Origin: Dehalobacter restrictus DSM 9455
Lineage (GTDB): Bacteria; Bacillota; Desulfitobacteriia; Desulfitobacteriales; Syntrophobotulaceae
Direction of reading: 5' to 3'
Assembly (NCBI RefSeq): GCF_000512895.1
Contig: NZ_CP007033.1
Coordinates: 588,001 to 652,000 of the forward strand
Length of the DNA: 64,000 bases
The notes beneath the pieces were generated by a model. That model saw only the letters and a program-made list of their open reading frames with translations, searched no databases and had not been told where the DNA came from. Shown here in pieces: positions 36,957 to 47,018 of the stretch. Position numbers and translations under genes: made by a program. How positions within the stretch are numbered: the stretch's first letter is position 1; every line of letters starts with the position of its first letter.

Positions 36957-37020
36957 TGGATTACCGTCAATGTGCTACGATATTTGAACTTTAGTTTCTA
37001 TTTTCCGGAGGGTGAGAAAA

Positions 37021-37683
37021 ATGCAGCTTTCCGAGCGCCAGGAGAAGATCCTCGAACTTGTGAAAAAATCCAGCCCGATGACGGGAGAACAAATAGCCAG
37101 TCAGCTGAATTTGAACAGGGCGACCTTAAGACCTGATCTGACAATTCTGACCATGGCGGGTGTATTGGAGGCGCGTCCCCGAGTCGGTTATTTTTATAAT
37201 GGAAATGCGGGACCTTCACCTATCGCCCAAAGGTTCAGGCAGCTCAGAGTCGGTGATTTCAAATCAATTGCAGCTGCGGTCAAGGAGAGCGTCTCGATTT
37301 ACGATGCAGTCGTATCCATGTTTACCAACAATGTCGGCAGCCTGATCGTGATTAATGATGAACGTGAGCTTAAGGGGATGGTTTCCTGCAAGGATATTCT
37401 GAAGGCTTCACTTGGCAATATGGATCTGCACGGGATGCCGATCAGTGTCATCATGACCAGGATGCCGAATATTATCATGGCTGCATCCGATGAATCCGTA
37501 CTCGAGGCCGCCAGAAAGCTGGTACAGCACCAAATTGATACGCTTCCGGTCGTCGAAAGCTATATCAATGAGGGAGGTCGCGAAAGTTTTGAGGTAGTTG
37601 GCAGATTTACAAAGACCAATGTAACCAGCCTGTTTGTAGAACTGGGCCAGGATAAATTTCCAAATACCGCAAAGTGGTTTTAG
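37021..37683 (+). CDS. ccpN: CcpN-like HTH-CBS transcriptional regulator
   Basis: A 220-residue regulator. The N-terminal helix-turn-helix (ERQEKILELVKKSSPMTGEQ then IASQLNLNRATLRPDL) is followed by a pair of CBS domains that bind nucleotides. In Bacillus CcpN represses gluconeogenic genes and lies beside the PPDK regulator gene, as here. ATG 37021 is preferred to GTG 37012 because GGAGGG ends about 10 bp before it. The neighbouring ppsR and ppdK are likely targets or partners. Family and context support the assignment; its actual ligand is inferred. Confidence 0.9.
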   Translation: MQLSERQEKILELVKKSSPMTGEQIASQLNLNRATLRPDLTILTMAGVLEARPRVGYFYNGNAGPSPIAQRFRQLRVGDFKSIAAAVKESVSIYDAVVSMFTNNVGSLIVINDERELKGMVSCKDILKASLGNMDLHGMPISVIMTRMPNIIMAASDESVLEAARKLVQHQIDTLPVVESYINEGGRESFEVVGRFTKTNVTSLFVELGQDKFPNTAKWF

Positions 37684-37707
37684 AGGAGAAAGCGAGGGGG
37701 TGTTTTG

Positions 37708-38538
37708 GTGACCGATCAAATCCCGGTAATTTATGTAATTTCCGATGCGCTGGGAGAGACGGCAGAGTTTGTCAGCAGAGCGGCAGCAGCACAGTTTAAC
37801 GGAATAAAGACAAAAATTCGCCGGGTGCCTTATGTTCTGGATGAAACGCATATCGATGACATCTTGGAAGAAGCGGTAGAGGAACAGGCAATTCTCGTTT
37901 ACACGCTGGTCCTGACAAATTTGAGGCTCTACATAGAACGACGGGCCAAGGAAAAAAATCTAATCACCATCGATATTTTGAGTCCGCTGATTTCGGCATT
38001 GGCTGATAAAACCGGACTTGATCCCAAAAATATACCCAATGTTACGCACCGACTGGATGAACAGTACTTCCGGAAGGTAGAGGCTGTGGAGTTTGCAGTT
38101 AAATATGACGATGGCAAGGACCCGCGAGGGCTGCTGTATGCTGATGTCGTCCTAATAGGCGTGTCCCGGACCTCAAAAACACCGCTAAGCATGTACCTTG
38201 CCCATAAAGGGATTAAGGCTGCGAATATCCCGCTGGTGCCGGAAGTGACACCGCCCCGGGAACTGTATGAAGTTCCCCGAAATAAGGTCTTCGGGCTGAT
38301 CTTAGGCCCGGAAAAACTGAACCAAATACGCAGTGAACGGCTGAAAACGCTGGGACTTGGAGCATCTGCCGATTATGCCAATCTGAACAGGATTATGGAA
38401 GAGCTCGACTATGCCAAACAGATCATGAAGAAGATTGGCTGTGTAATCATAGATACCACCAATAAAGCGGTCGAAGAAACCGCAAGTGTGATTCTGCAGA
38501 AAGTAACAATAAACGGGGAGTTGAGAAAAGATGGTTGA
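37708..38538 (+). CDS. ppsR: PPDK regulatory protein (bifunctional kinase/pyrophosphorylase)
   Basis: DUF299-family enzyme that inactivates pyruvate phosphate dikinase by ADP-dependent phosphorylation of an active-site Thr and reactivates it with phosphate. The 276-residue protein contains the P-loop-like GVSRTSKTPLSMYLA (near residue 150) and VIYVISDALGETAE at its start. GTG 37708 follows GAGGGGG. It overlaps the ppdK start by 8 bp, so enzyme and regulator are coupled. Confidence 0.95.
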   Translation: MTDQIPVIYVISDALGETAEFVSRAAAAQFNGIKTKIRRVPYVLDETHIDDILEEAVEEQAILVYTLVLTNLRLYIERRAKEKNLITIDILSPLISALADKTGLDPKNIPNVTHRLDEQYFRKVEAVEFAVKYDDGKDPRGLLYADVVLIGVSRTSKTPLSMYLAHKGIKAANIPLVPEVTPPRELYEVPRNKVFGLILGPEKLNQIRSERLKTLGLGASADYANLNRIMEELDYAKQIMKKIGCVIIDTTNKAVEETASVILQKVTINGELRKDG

Positions 38539-41194
38539 CAAAAAATATGTGTACTTGTTTCGTGAAGGCAGTGCCGACATGAAAAACCTTCTTGGAGGCA
38601 AGGGAGCAAACCTGGCTGAAATGACCAACATCGGACTGAATGTCCCGCAAGGCTTTACGATTACCACGGAAGCCTGCCTCGAATACTATGACTGCGGCGA
38701 GCAGCTGCCCGGAGGATTATGGGAACAGATCCTTCCCGCGATCCAGGATGTCGAGAGGGCAAGCGGCAAGAGATTTGGCGATCCCGAAAATCCGCTTCTG
38801 GTTTCGGTCCGTTCCGGTGCGAGGGTTTCCATGCCTGGGATGATGGATACAATCCTGAACCTCGGTTTGAACGAAGGAACAGCCAGCGGCGTCAGCAAGG
38901 CAACAGGCAATGAGAGATTTGCTTTTGACTGCTACAGACGCTTTATCCAGATGTTTGGCGATGTCGTACTTGGAATTGCCAGCCACAAATTTGAGAATAT
39001 CTTGGAAGAAGTCAAAGAAAAGCAGGGTGTGACGTTCGATTCCGAGCTTTCTCCGGAAAGCCTGAAAGGACTTGTGGTCAAGTTTAAAGCGCTTGTTAAG
39101 CAGGAGACCGGTGTACCATTCCCTGATGATCCGTATGAACAGCTTAAGGAAGCGATCACCGCCGTTTTCAAATCCTGGAACAACCACCGGGCGATCGTGT
39201 ACCGGAAAGCCAATGGTATTCCGGACAGCTACGGCACCGCCGTCAACGTCCAGTCGATGGTATTTGGCAACATGGGTAATGACTCCGGTACGGGCGTGGC
39301 CTTTACCCGGAACCCGTCAACCGGTGAAAAACACTTGTATGGGGAATATTTGATGAATGCCCAGGGTGAAGATGTCGTTGCAGGCATCCGTACACCACTT
39401 TCGATTGACAGCCTGCAAAATGACAATCCGGAAATTTACCGCCAATTCAGCGAGATCGCCAAGAATCTGGAAAACCATTATAAAAACATGCAGGATATCG
39501 AGTTCACGATTGAGAAAGGCAGACTCTACATACTCCAGACCCGTAACGGAAAATGTACGATTTCTGCTGCAATCCGCATTGCTGTTGAACTTTGTCAGGA
39601 AGGCCTCATCACCAAGGAAGAAGCAGTTGAGAGAATTGATCCGCATCAGCTGGAAAAACTGCTGCACCGCAGAATCGATGATGCCGCGAAGCTCGATGTT
39701 GTAGCGACAGGACTGCCTGCCTCACCGGGAGCAGCTTCCGGCAAGATTATCTTCAGTGCGGATGAAGCCGAAAAGCTTGGTCAGGCCGGAGAAAAAGTCA
39801 TCCTCGTTGGTACGGAAACCACCCCGGACGATATTCACGGCATGCTTGCAGCCCAAGGGATTCTGACCAGCAGGGGAGGCATGACCAGCCACGCTGCTGT
39901 TGTAGCCAGACATATGGGCAAACCTGCAGTCTGCGGTTGTGATGCATTGAAAATTAACCTTGCCGACAAGATCTTTATGATTGGCGATGATGCTTATCCC
40001 GAAGGTACCGAGATTACGATCGACGGCGCAACAGGCAGGGTCATCAGAGGAACTGTTCCGATGAAGGATCCTGACTTAAGCGGTGAATTCCAAAAAATTC
40101 TGGAGTGGTCTGATGGAATCAGAAAGCTTCAGGTTATGGCCAATGCAGATAATCCGCCTGATGCTGCCAAAGCAAGAGAATTCGGCGCCCAGGGCATCGG
40201 ACTTTGCCGGACGGAACACATGTTTATGGATCCTGCCCGTATCCCGATTGTCCAGAAGATGATTCTGGCTCAGACGCTTCCCGAAAGAGAAGCTGCCTTG
40301 GCTGAACTTCTGCCGATGCAGGAAGGCGATTTCTACGGCATTTTGAAGGCCATGCACGGACTGCCGGTGACGATCCGTCTGCTGGATCCGCCTCTCCATG
40401 AATTCCTGCCAAATGGCGAAGAACTTGCTCTCGAGATTCAGGAATTAAAACTCACGGCCAACCTGCAGGATGAAAAAGTCCAAAAGGAAATCAAGGATAA
40501 AGAGGTTCTGCTGAAGAAAGTCCGCGGTCTCCAGGAGATGAATCCGATGCTCGGGCATCGCGGCTGCCGTCTTGGAATCTCGTATCCGGAAATCTACGCG
40601 ATGCAGTCCAGAGCTATTTTTAAAGCTGCAGCTAGACTCGTGAAAGAAGGAGTTGACGTGCGTCCGCATGTCAAGATCCCGCTTGTCATTCATCATAAAG
40701 AACTTGAAATTCTGCGCAAGCAAACCGAGGAAATCGCTCAGGAAATCATCAAAACCGAAGGCGTCAAGATCAACTACCAAATCGGAACGATGATCGAAGT
40801 GCCGAGAGCGGCGCTTACCGCAGACGAAATTGCACCGTTTGCCGAGTTCTTCTCGTTTGGAACCAATGACCTTACCCAGACTGTTTTAGGCTTCTCCCGT
40901 GACGACGCTGAAGGCAAATTCCTGCCCGACTATTTGAACCAGAATATCTTGGCCAATAACCCATTTGCAGTCTTAGACCGGGACGGCGTTGGCAGGATCA
41001 TGAAGATCTGCGTCGATCTCGGACGTAAAGCAAATCCGGGCATCAAAATCGGAATCTGCGGTGAACACGGCGGAGATCCTTCCTCAATCGAATTTTGCCA
41101 GGAAATCAACCTGGACTATGTCTCCTGTTCACCCTTCCGCGTACCAATTGCCCGCCTAGGCGCTGCTCAGGCTGCCTTAAAGAATCGGGCTTAA
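38531..41194 (+). CDS. ppdK: Pyruvate, phosphate dikinase
   Basis: Interconverts pyruvate, ATP and phosphate with PEP, AMP and pyrophosphate. The 887-residue protein has the N-terminal ATP-grasp domain (FREGSADMKNLLGGKGANLAE, shown in part), the phosphohistidine domain with GGMTSHAAVVARHMGKPAV (His near 456, with the Thr next to it that PpsR modifies), and the PEP-binding barrel ending near CGEHGGDPSS. ATG 38531 lies inside ppsR. It links glycolysis and gluconeogenesis and fits a CcpN-type module. A terminator follows. Confidence 0.98.
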   Translation: MVDKKYVYLFREGSADMKNLLGGKGANLAEMTNIGLNVPQGFTITTEACLEYYDCGEQLPGGLWEQILPAIQDVERASGKRFGDPENPLLVSVRSGARVSMPGMMDTILNLGLNEGTASGVSKATGNERFAFDCYRRFIQMFGDVVLGIASHKFENILEEVKEKQGVTFDSELSPESLKGLVVKFKALVKQETGVPFPDDPYEQLKEAITAVFKSWNNHRAIVYRKANGIPDSYGTAVNVQSMVFGNMGNDSGTGVAFTRNPSTGEKHLYGEYLMNAQGEDVVAGIRTPLSIDSLQNDNPEIYRQFSEIAKNLENHYKNMQDIEFTIEKGRLYILQTRNGKCTISAAIRIAVELCQEGLITKEEAVERIDPHQLEKLLHRRIDDAAKLDVVATGLPASPGAASGKIIFSADEAEKLGQAGEKVILVGTETTPDDIHGMLAAQGILTSRGGMTSHAAVVARHMGKPAVCGCDALKINLADKIFMIGDDAYPEGTEITIDGATGRVIRGTVPMKDPDLSGEFQKILEWSDGIRKLQVMANADNPPDAAKAREFGAQGIGLCRTEHMFMDPARIPIVQKMILAQTLPEREAALAELLPMQEGDFYGILKAMHGLPVTIRLLDPPLHEFLPNGEELALEIQELKLTANLQDEKVQKEIKDKEVLLKKVRGLQEMNPMLGHRGCRLGISYPEIYAMQSRAIFKAAARLVKEGVDVRPHVKIPLVIHHKELEILRKQTEEIAQEIIKTEGVKINYQIGTMIEVPRAALTADEIAPFAEFFSFGTNDLTQTVLGFSRDDAEGKFLPDYLNQNILANNPFAVLDRDGVGRIMKICVDLGRKANPGIKIGICGEHGGDPSSIEFCQEINLDYVSCSPFRVPIARLGAAQAALKNRA

Positions 41195-41231
41195 GCGGCA
41201 CTGCACGATATCAAAACCTAGACCAATGGGA

Positions 41232-41270
41232 ATGACGTCATCAATAACATTGAGGCGTCATTTTTTTTTG
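41232..41270 (+). terminator. Intrinsic terminator after ppdK
   Basis: AATGACG (about 41231-41237) pairs with CGTCATT (about 41256-41262) around a long loop, followed by nine T. It closes the ccpN-ppsR-ppdK unit. Confidence 0.85.
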
Positions 41271-41271
41271 T

Positions 41272-41671
41272 TTGGGTGGTTGTAGTTGTAGGCTGTATTG
41301 TGGTACCCAGACCTACCTACCCGAATATTGAGAGGTCTTGTCACTATAATGTCTTTACGTAATGTGGTAAGCAATCAGCCCCAGAGCGCAGTTAACTGAC
41401 AATTTAACGTGAAAGATGACTTTTGCAGTATTTTGTAAATATTTTATTTTATGATACAATTTAATACTTTAAGCAGGATTTTTAAACTTAATGTTGAATT
41501 AAACAGTTAAAGAATTGAAAGAACGTCTGAAGGTTTTTTGTGAAAAATAAAAGACGAAGTACAAAGTCTTAGCTTATTCCGCCAGAAAGTGGCGGAATTG
41601 TGGCCTCAGGTGCTATTTCTTTTGTTTTCGCGTCTGATCCCTTTTGATTCTTGTGAAGAAGGTGGTTGTAG
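41272..41671. other. Intergenic region before dgt
   Basis: A 400-bp gap with no gene. It is AT-rich around 41410-41520. A perfect 8-bp stem ATTCCGCC/GGCGGAAT with a 7-base loop lies at 41576-41598, followed by TGTGGCC, so it is not a classical terminator. The dgt ribosome-binding site AAGGTGG is at about 41659. Confidence 0.6.
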
Positions 41672-42661
41672 ATGTCCCAGTCGATCAGGTTAAGAACGGA
41701 GGAACATGAATTTCAGCGGCTCTCGCCTCTGGCAGCGAAAAGTGCCGAAGCAAGGAGAACGAGAGAAGAAGTCGAATGCAGCGTTCGAACCAGGTTTCAA
41801 CGAGACAGGGACAGGATTTTGCACAGCAAGCCTTTTCGCCGTCTGAAACACAAAACGCAGGTCTATATTGCTCCTGTCGGAGATCACTATCGAACCAGGA
41901 TGACGCACAGCCTGGAAGTCGCACAGATCTGCCGGACTATCGGCCGGGCGCTGAGCTTAAACGAAGATCTGATTGAGGCAATTTCCCTGGGTCACGATGT
42001 CGGTCATACACCTTTTGGACACGTCGGAGAAGAAACGCTGGCCTCCCTGATCGGCCATTTTGAACACAATGAACAGTCGGTCAGAATCTACACTGTCCTT
42101 ACCGGAAACGGCGAGGGCCTAAACCTCACGGAGCAGGTTCTGGACGGAATTCTACACCATACCGGTCCTGGGATGCCCAATACATTGGAGGGGCAGATTG
42201 TAAGGATTGGAGACAGGATTGCCTATCTCTGCCACGATTTTGACGATGCTTTGCGCGCTGAGATTCTGTCCGTGAACGACCTTCCGGCCACGATCAGAAA
42301 AGAGATCGGCTCCAGCACCAGCGAAATGATCACGACCATGGTCCTCGATATGATTCAGGCTTCCGAAGGCAAGGACACGATTTGTCAGTCCGCAGAAATC
42401 TCCGCAATCATGAAAGAATTCCGCGACTTCATGTTTGAGAGAGTATACTACAGCAGCTCACTGCAGGAGGAACGAAGCAAAAGCCGATTGATTTTGGGAA
42501 TTCTTTTCGATTACTACCTGCATCACCCGGAAATTCTGCCTGAAGATTATCTGAGATGGACAGGGGGAGATCTGAAACAAGCCATCACTGACTATGTTGC
42601 GGGTCTGACAGACAACTATGCCATCAGCATCTTCAAACATCTTTTTATTCCTAAAGAGTAG
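41672..42661 (+). CDS. dgt: Deoxyguanosinetriphosphate triphosphohydrolase-like protein
   Basis: HD-domain hydrolase of dNTPs, 329 residues. Motifs are RRLKHKTQVYIAPVGDHYRTRMTHSLEVAQ (cited here by its parts RRLKHKTQVY and RMTHSLEVA) and GHDVGHTPFGHVGE, which gives the HD metal site. In Firmicutes this dGTPase-like gene stands next to dnaG and rpoD, as here. ATG 41672 follows AAGGTGG. It likely controls dNTP pools; the true substrate is not shown by sequence. Confidence 0.93.
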   Translation: MSQSIRLRTEEHEFQRLSPLAAKSAEARRTREEVECSVRTRFQRDRDRILHSKPFRRLKHKTQVYIAPVGDHYRTRMTHSLEVAQICRTIGRALSLNEDLIEAISLGHDVGHTPFGHVGEETLASLIGHFEHNEQSVRIYTVLTGNGEGLNLTEQVLDGILHHTGPGMPNTLEGQIVRIGDRIAYLCHDFDDALRAEILSVNDLPATIRKEIGSSTSEMITTMVLDMIQASEGKDTICQSAEISAIMKEFRDFMFERVYYSSSLQEERSKSRLILGILFDYYLHHPEILPEDYLRWTGGDLKQAITDYVAGLTDNYAISIFKHLFIPKE

Positions 42662-42787
42662 CAGGGAGATAAAGTACTAAACAAAAAGTGCAAAAAATTG
42701 TCTCAAAATAAGAAGGAAAAATAAAAAGTTTATCGAAAAAGATAAAGACTTGTCAGAAAAACGTAAATCCATGAAGGGCGTGCTGGT

Positions 42788-44622
42788 ATGGATTATAAAA
42801 TATCTGAGGATTTTATCGAAGAAGTACGCCGCCAAGCTGACATTGTTGAAATTATCTCTGAACATGTGGTGCTGAAACGTACGGGCAAAAACTATCAAGG
42901 GCTTTGTCCGTTTCATTCTGAAAAGACACCGAGTTTCAATGTAAATCCCGATCGTCAGATGTTCTACTGTTTTGGCTGCCACACCGGCGGAAATGTTTTT
43001 TCTTTCCTGATGAAGAAAGAAGGCTTAGCCTTCATCGAAGCTTTGAAGAAGGTAGCCGGGAAGTATGGGATGGCGCTGCCGGAAAGAGAGCTTTCTTCGG
43101 AGGAAAGGAAGAACGAAGCCCAGCGCAGCCGCTGGCGGGAGATTCATGAGTGGGCTGCCTGCTACTACCACGACGTGCTTCTGCATCGTCCCGAAGGACA
43201 GGATGGACTGGCTTACTTTGAACACAGAGGGATTGGCCCCGAAGTCATCCGGGATTTCCGTCTTGGGTTTGCGCCGGACAGGTGGGATGGCTTGATCAGG
43301 GAGCTTGCAGACAAAGGAGTCGCACCGGAAGAACTGGCTGAATTCGGGCTCGCTGTCCGTAGGGAAACCAGTGAGCAGGAAATCAGTTATTACGACAGGT
43401 TCCGCAACAGGGTGATTTATACTATCCTCGATGTCAAAGGGGCTCCGATTGCTTTTGGCGGAAGGGTGCTCGATGATTCTACACCTAAATATCTGAATTC
43501 ACCGGAAACAAAATTTTTTCATAAAGGACGCAATCTTTACGGCATTCATCTGGCTTCCCGGGGAATCAGGGAGGCAGGGTATTCTTTACTCCTTGAAGGG
43601 TATATGGATACAATCGCAGCGCAGAGAGCAGGCTTCACAAATGCTGTCGCCTCACTCGGAACCGCCCTGACTAAGGATCAGTCCAGGCTGCTTAAAAAAT
43701 ATTCAGGCAAGATCGTAATCGGCTATGACTCGGATAAGGCAGGGATTCAGGCAGCCCTGCGCGCCGGTGAGATCCTTCTTGATGAAGGCCTGAACATTCA
43801 GGTGCTGCTGCTCGAGGATGCCAAGGATCCTGATGAATTCCTGAAAAAGCACACCGTCGCTGAATTCCGCAAGAAACTCGAAAATACCATTACTTTCATC
43901 GAGTTTAAATATAAAATGCTGATCCGGGACACCCCCCTGCGGACCATACCGGATAAAGCAGAGCTGATCAGAAAGCTTGCTCCCGATATCCTTAAAGTTT
44001 CAAGCGTAGTTGAGAAAGAAGGATATGAAAGATATCTAAGTCTGGAGCTCGGTCTCACGCTCGAAGCAGTTCAGCACGAGATCGACAGCTTGACGAAGAA
44101 AACCAGAGGAAACAGGGGTAATTCCGAAATTTTTTCGCAACAACAGGATATTTCTGTAAAAAAAGAAATACTATAGAAGGGACGGACATTGACAGTTCTA
44201 ACGAATCTTATGTCCATTTAGGAGTTTTCCGGGCCGAACAGACCATTCTCAGAATCATCCTGGAGAATCCCAATTATAAAAATCAAGTAGCCGACAACCT
44301 GGATAAGGAATTTTGGAGGCTGCAGGAACATAGATATATCTTCGAGAATTTCCCGGAAAACAGTTTGAATCTTATCAATGATGACAGCTGGTATGAGAAG
44401 GTTCAAAGGCGTCTTGCCGAAATATATGAATTGTCCATCGATTTCGATAAAGCCGATATGCTCCTTAAGGACTGCATTGCTTTGATTAAGGAGACAAAGA
44501 AGAAAGAGACGATCGAAGATTTGCAGGCCAAAATGATTTTGCTGGAAAAAACTGGAGATATGACTGGGGCGCTTGTCCTGCTCCAGGAGATAGGAGAGCG
44601 GTTGAAACGTGGCGAGAAATAA
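42788..44622 (+). CDS. dnaG: DNA primase DnaG, split by a -1 frameshift at an A7 run
   Basis: Makes RNA primers for replication. The first frame (42788-44176, 462 residues) contains the CHC2 zinc finger ([10 protein letters not shown] to YCFGCHTGG) and the Toprim catalytic core ([23 protein letters not shown]), then ends in a stop at 44174-44176. The second frame, in -1 register, continues [20 protein letters not shown] to 44622 and is the C-terminal helicase-binding domain. The two join in register through the seven A at 44158-44164, read as GTA AAA AAA in zero frame, which matches the slippery heptamer A AAA AAA. The joined protein would be about 611 residues, normal for DnaG. It may be programmed frameshifting, transcriptional slippage, a mutation or a sequencing indel. 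The end overlaps the longest rpoD frame. Confidence 0.92.
44158..44164 (+). other. A7 slippery run in dnaG
   Basis: Seven consecutive A in the linker between the primase core and the helicase-binding domain. A -1 shift here restores the full DnaG frame; zero-frame reading reaches TAG ten bases later. Confidence 0.7.
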
Positions 44623-44668
44623 TAAGAAACAATTTGTTGCGAATTATCCGCTGGAAGGGGAGAATTCC

Positions 44669-45769
44669 GTGACCGTAGATGAAATGAAAAAGGAAAATGT
44701 CTCGACTTTAATTGAGCTGGGCAAAACCAAGGGTAATCTTACCTATGATGAGATTGCCAATGCTTTGCAGAAGGTCGACCTTTCTGAGGACCAGATTGAG
44801 GAGATCTATGACCAGCTGAGCGGGCTCGGTATTGATGTTGTTGACGACAGCGTCGAAGTGGTTATCGACAAAGAAACAAAAGATCTTGCCGACGAGATCG
44901 CTAATGAAACAGACATTGACCTTTCCATTCCTGAAGGTGTGGGGATCGACGATCCCGTCAGGATGTACCTGAAGGAGATCGGCCGGGTTCCTTTGCTGAC
45001 AGCGGAAGATGAGATTGAACTGGCTCTCAAGATGGAGGCCGGGGATGAAATGGCCAAGCGCCGTCTGGCGGAAGCAAACCTGCGTCTGGTGGTCAGTATT
45101 GCCAAGCGCTATGTGGGCCGCGGCATGCTTTTCCTGGACCTGATCCAAGAGGGCAATCTTGGTCTGATTAAAGCTGTGGAAAAATTTGATTACCGCAAAG
45201 GCTTTAAATTCAGTACGTATGCAACCTGGTGGATCAGACAGGCCATCACGCGCGCGATCGCCGACCAGGCCAGAACGATCCGCATACCGGTTCATATGGT
45301 CGAAACGATTAATAAACTGATCCGGGTCAACAGACAGCTCCTGCAGGAACTGGGCCGCGATCCAACCCCGGATGAAACAGCCAAGGTCATGGAGATACCG
45401 GAAGAACGTGTGCGGGAGATCTTAAAGATCGCTCAGGAACCTGTTTCTTTGGAAACACCGATCGGGGAAGAGGAAGATTCCCACCTCGGAGATTTTATTC
45501 CCGACGAGGATGCTCCGGCTCCCTCTGAAGCCGCGTCATTCATCCTGCTCAAGGAACAGCTTGAAGAGGTCCTTGAGACGCTCACCCCAAGAGAAGAGAA
45601 AGTCCTCAGACTGCGTTTCGGACTCGATGACGGACGCACCAGGACTTTGGAGGAAGTCGGCCAGGAATTCGGCGTAACCAGAGAAAGAATCAGGCAGATC
45701 GAGGCCAAGGCGCTGCGCAAGCTCCGCCATCCAAGCCGCAGCAAAAAATTGAAGGATTATTTAGACTAA
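44669..45769 (+). CDS. rpoD: RNA polymerase sigma factor RpoD (sigma-A)
   Basis: Primary sigma factor, 366 residues from the chosen start. Region 1.2/2.1 ([17 protein letters not shown]), regions 2.2-2.4 ([18 protein letters not shown]), region 3, and region 4.2 ([20 protein letters not shown]) are complete. The start at GTG 44669 is preferred because AAGGGGAG lies 6 bp before it. A GTG at 44609 would add 20 residues and overlap the dnaG end by 14 bp without a good ribosome-binding site. The dnaG-rpoD pair is the classical macromolecular synthesis arrangement. Confidence 0.97.
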   Translation: MTVDEMKKENVSTLIELGKTKGNLTYDEIANALQKVDLSEDQIEEIYDQLSGLGIDVVDDSVEVVIDKETKDLADEIANETDIDLSIPEGVGIDDPVRMYLKEIGRVPLLTAEDEIELALKMEAGDEMAKRRLAEANLRLVVSIAKRYVGRGMLFLDLIQEGNLGLIKAVEKFDYRKGFKFSTYATWWIRQAITRAIADQARTIRIPVHMVETINKLIRVNRQLLQELGRDPTPDETAKVMEIPEERVREILKIAQEPVSLETPIGEEEDSHLGDFIPDEDAPAPSEAASFILLKEQLEEVLETLTPREEKVLRLRFGLDDGRTRTLEEVGQEFGVTRERIRQIEAKALRKLRHPSRSKKLKDYLD

Positions 45770-45930
45770 AAATCAGGATTTTCTTAAAAAATTCTTGTTA
45801 TGCTAAAGACAATAAATAAGACTAAAAAGGATTAAGAAAAGTTGAGATGAATCCAGATAACGCAAGATAAAATTGATAAAACATGCTTGACCATCGCGCA
45901 ATAATTCCGTATAATAAACGTCGCAGGCTT

Positions 45931-46005
45931 TCCTCGATAGCTCAACGGTAGAGCAATCGGCTGTTAACCGATAGGTTGCTGGTTCGAATCCAGCTCGGGG
46001 AGCCA
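45931..46005 (+). tRNA. tRNA-Asn (GTT)
   Basis: 75 nt including an encoded CCA. The acceptor arms TCCTCGA and TCGGGGA pair (with one G-U), D arm AGCTCAACGGTAGAGC, anticodon GTT at 45963-45965 in the loop CTGTTAA, and the T arm GGTTCGAATCC. The anticodon is clear. Confidence 0.97.
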
Positions 46006-46013
46006 TATTTTTT

Positions 46014-46088
46014 GGGCCTATAGCTCAGCGGTAGAGCGGCCGGCTCATAACCGGTTGGTCCCTGGTTCGATCCCAGGTGGGCCCACCA
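46014..46088 (+). tRNA. tRNA with CAT anticodon (tRNA-Ile2 or elongator tRNA-Met)
   Basis: 75 nt including CCA, 8 nt after tRNA-Asn. Acceptor GGGCCTA pairs with TGGGCCC; the anticodon loop is CTCATAA. The G1-C72 pair rules out the initiator. The GGGCCTATAGCTCAG start resembles isoleucine tRNAs, so a lysidine-modified tRNA-Ile2 is my preferred reading, with elongator Met as the alternative. Confidence 0.88.
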
Positions 46089-46175
46089 CCAAAAATAATG
46101 AATTTGAAATCAAAAACAAAACTCTGGTGCAAGCCGGAGTTTATTGTTATAGGGATGATAACATTGAGGAATACA

Positions 46176-47018
46176 ATGGTTTCAGAACAGCAAGATAATA
46201 AACTGGAAAATAAAACGGCCATAAAGCTTGGCTCCCGCCTGGAGACAATTGCGTCACTGGTGCCCGCCGGCGCCAGAATCGGGGATATCGGTACGGACCA
46301 CGCCTATCTGCCTGTCTATCTGGTACAGGCCGGAGTGATTTGCCAGGCTGTCGGGGTAGATGTCCACAGAGGGCCTTATGAATCTGCTGTCGAAAATGTT
46401 AAAGCCTATGGATTACAGGACAACATCCAGATCCGGCACGGAGACGGACTGATTCCGCTGGAGTCGGGAGAAGTCGATACATTGGTCATTGCCGGTATGG
46501 GCGGCGTGACGATCCTCGAAATACTCGCCACGAAGCCGGACGTACTGCAGAGTGTTCAGACATTGATCCTTCAGCCGCAGGGCGCAGAAAACAGGGTCAG
46601 ATTCGAACTGCTTTCTGAGGGTTGGAGGCTGAGCGAAGAATGTCTGACAGAAGAAGACGGCAGGCTGTATACCGTCATTTGCCTGTCCCGCTCAGAAGGT
46701 CTGGATAGAGAGGAAGTCGAACAGCGGATGAAGCAGGTCATTCAGGATATTGCCGCGGACTGTACCGGAGTGCCTGCGTTGGAAGCAGCAAAGGATCTGG
46801 AACAGACGCTGCGTAATTTCATCTGGCAGCTCGGACCGCTGATCATCGAACGCAAAGAACCCCGGTTAAACGACATCATTGCCGACACCACGAGCAATCT
46901 CAGAAGAGTCGTTCTGGAAATGATGCGCACAAACAGGGCTGCAGTTTCCCAGAGAGCAGAACAGATGAGGCAGGAAATCGCCATGATGGAGGTAATAAAA
47001 AGATGGCTGTATCAGTAG
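46176..47018 (+). CDS. trmK: tRNA (adenine-22-N1) methyltransferase TrmK
   Basis: SAM-dependent enzyme (COG2384) that makes m1A22 in tRNA. The 280-residue protein has motif I GARIGDIGTDHAYLPVYL, the motif AGMGGVTILEIL and LILQPQGAE. ATG 46176 follows GAGGA by 5 bp; an in-frame extension running back into the upstream tRNA is rejected. It overlaps nif3 by 16 bp, the usual TrmK-YqfO pair that follows rpoD. Confidence 0.94.
   Translation: MVSEQQDNKLENKTAIKLGSRLETIASLVPAGARIGDIGTDHAYLPVYLVQAGVICQAVGVDVHRGPYESAVENVKAYGLQDNIQIRHGDGLIPLESGEVDTLVIAGMGGVTILEILATKPDVLQSVQTLILQPQGAENRVRFELLSEGWRLSEECLTEEDGRLYTVICLSRSEGLDREEVEQRMKQVIQDIAADCTGVPALEAAKDLEQTLRNFIWQLGPLIIERKEPRLNDIIADTTSNLRRVVLEMMRTNRAAVSQRAEQMRQEIAMMEVIKRWLYQ

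Noticed and set aside
46014-46088. Initiator tRNA-fMet
   Set aside because: Position 1-72 is a G-C pair, whereas bacterial initiators have an unpaired first position.
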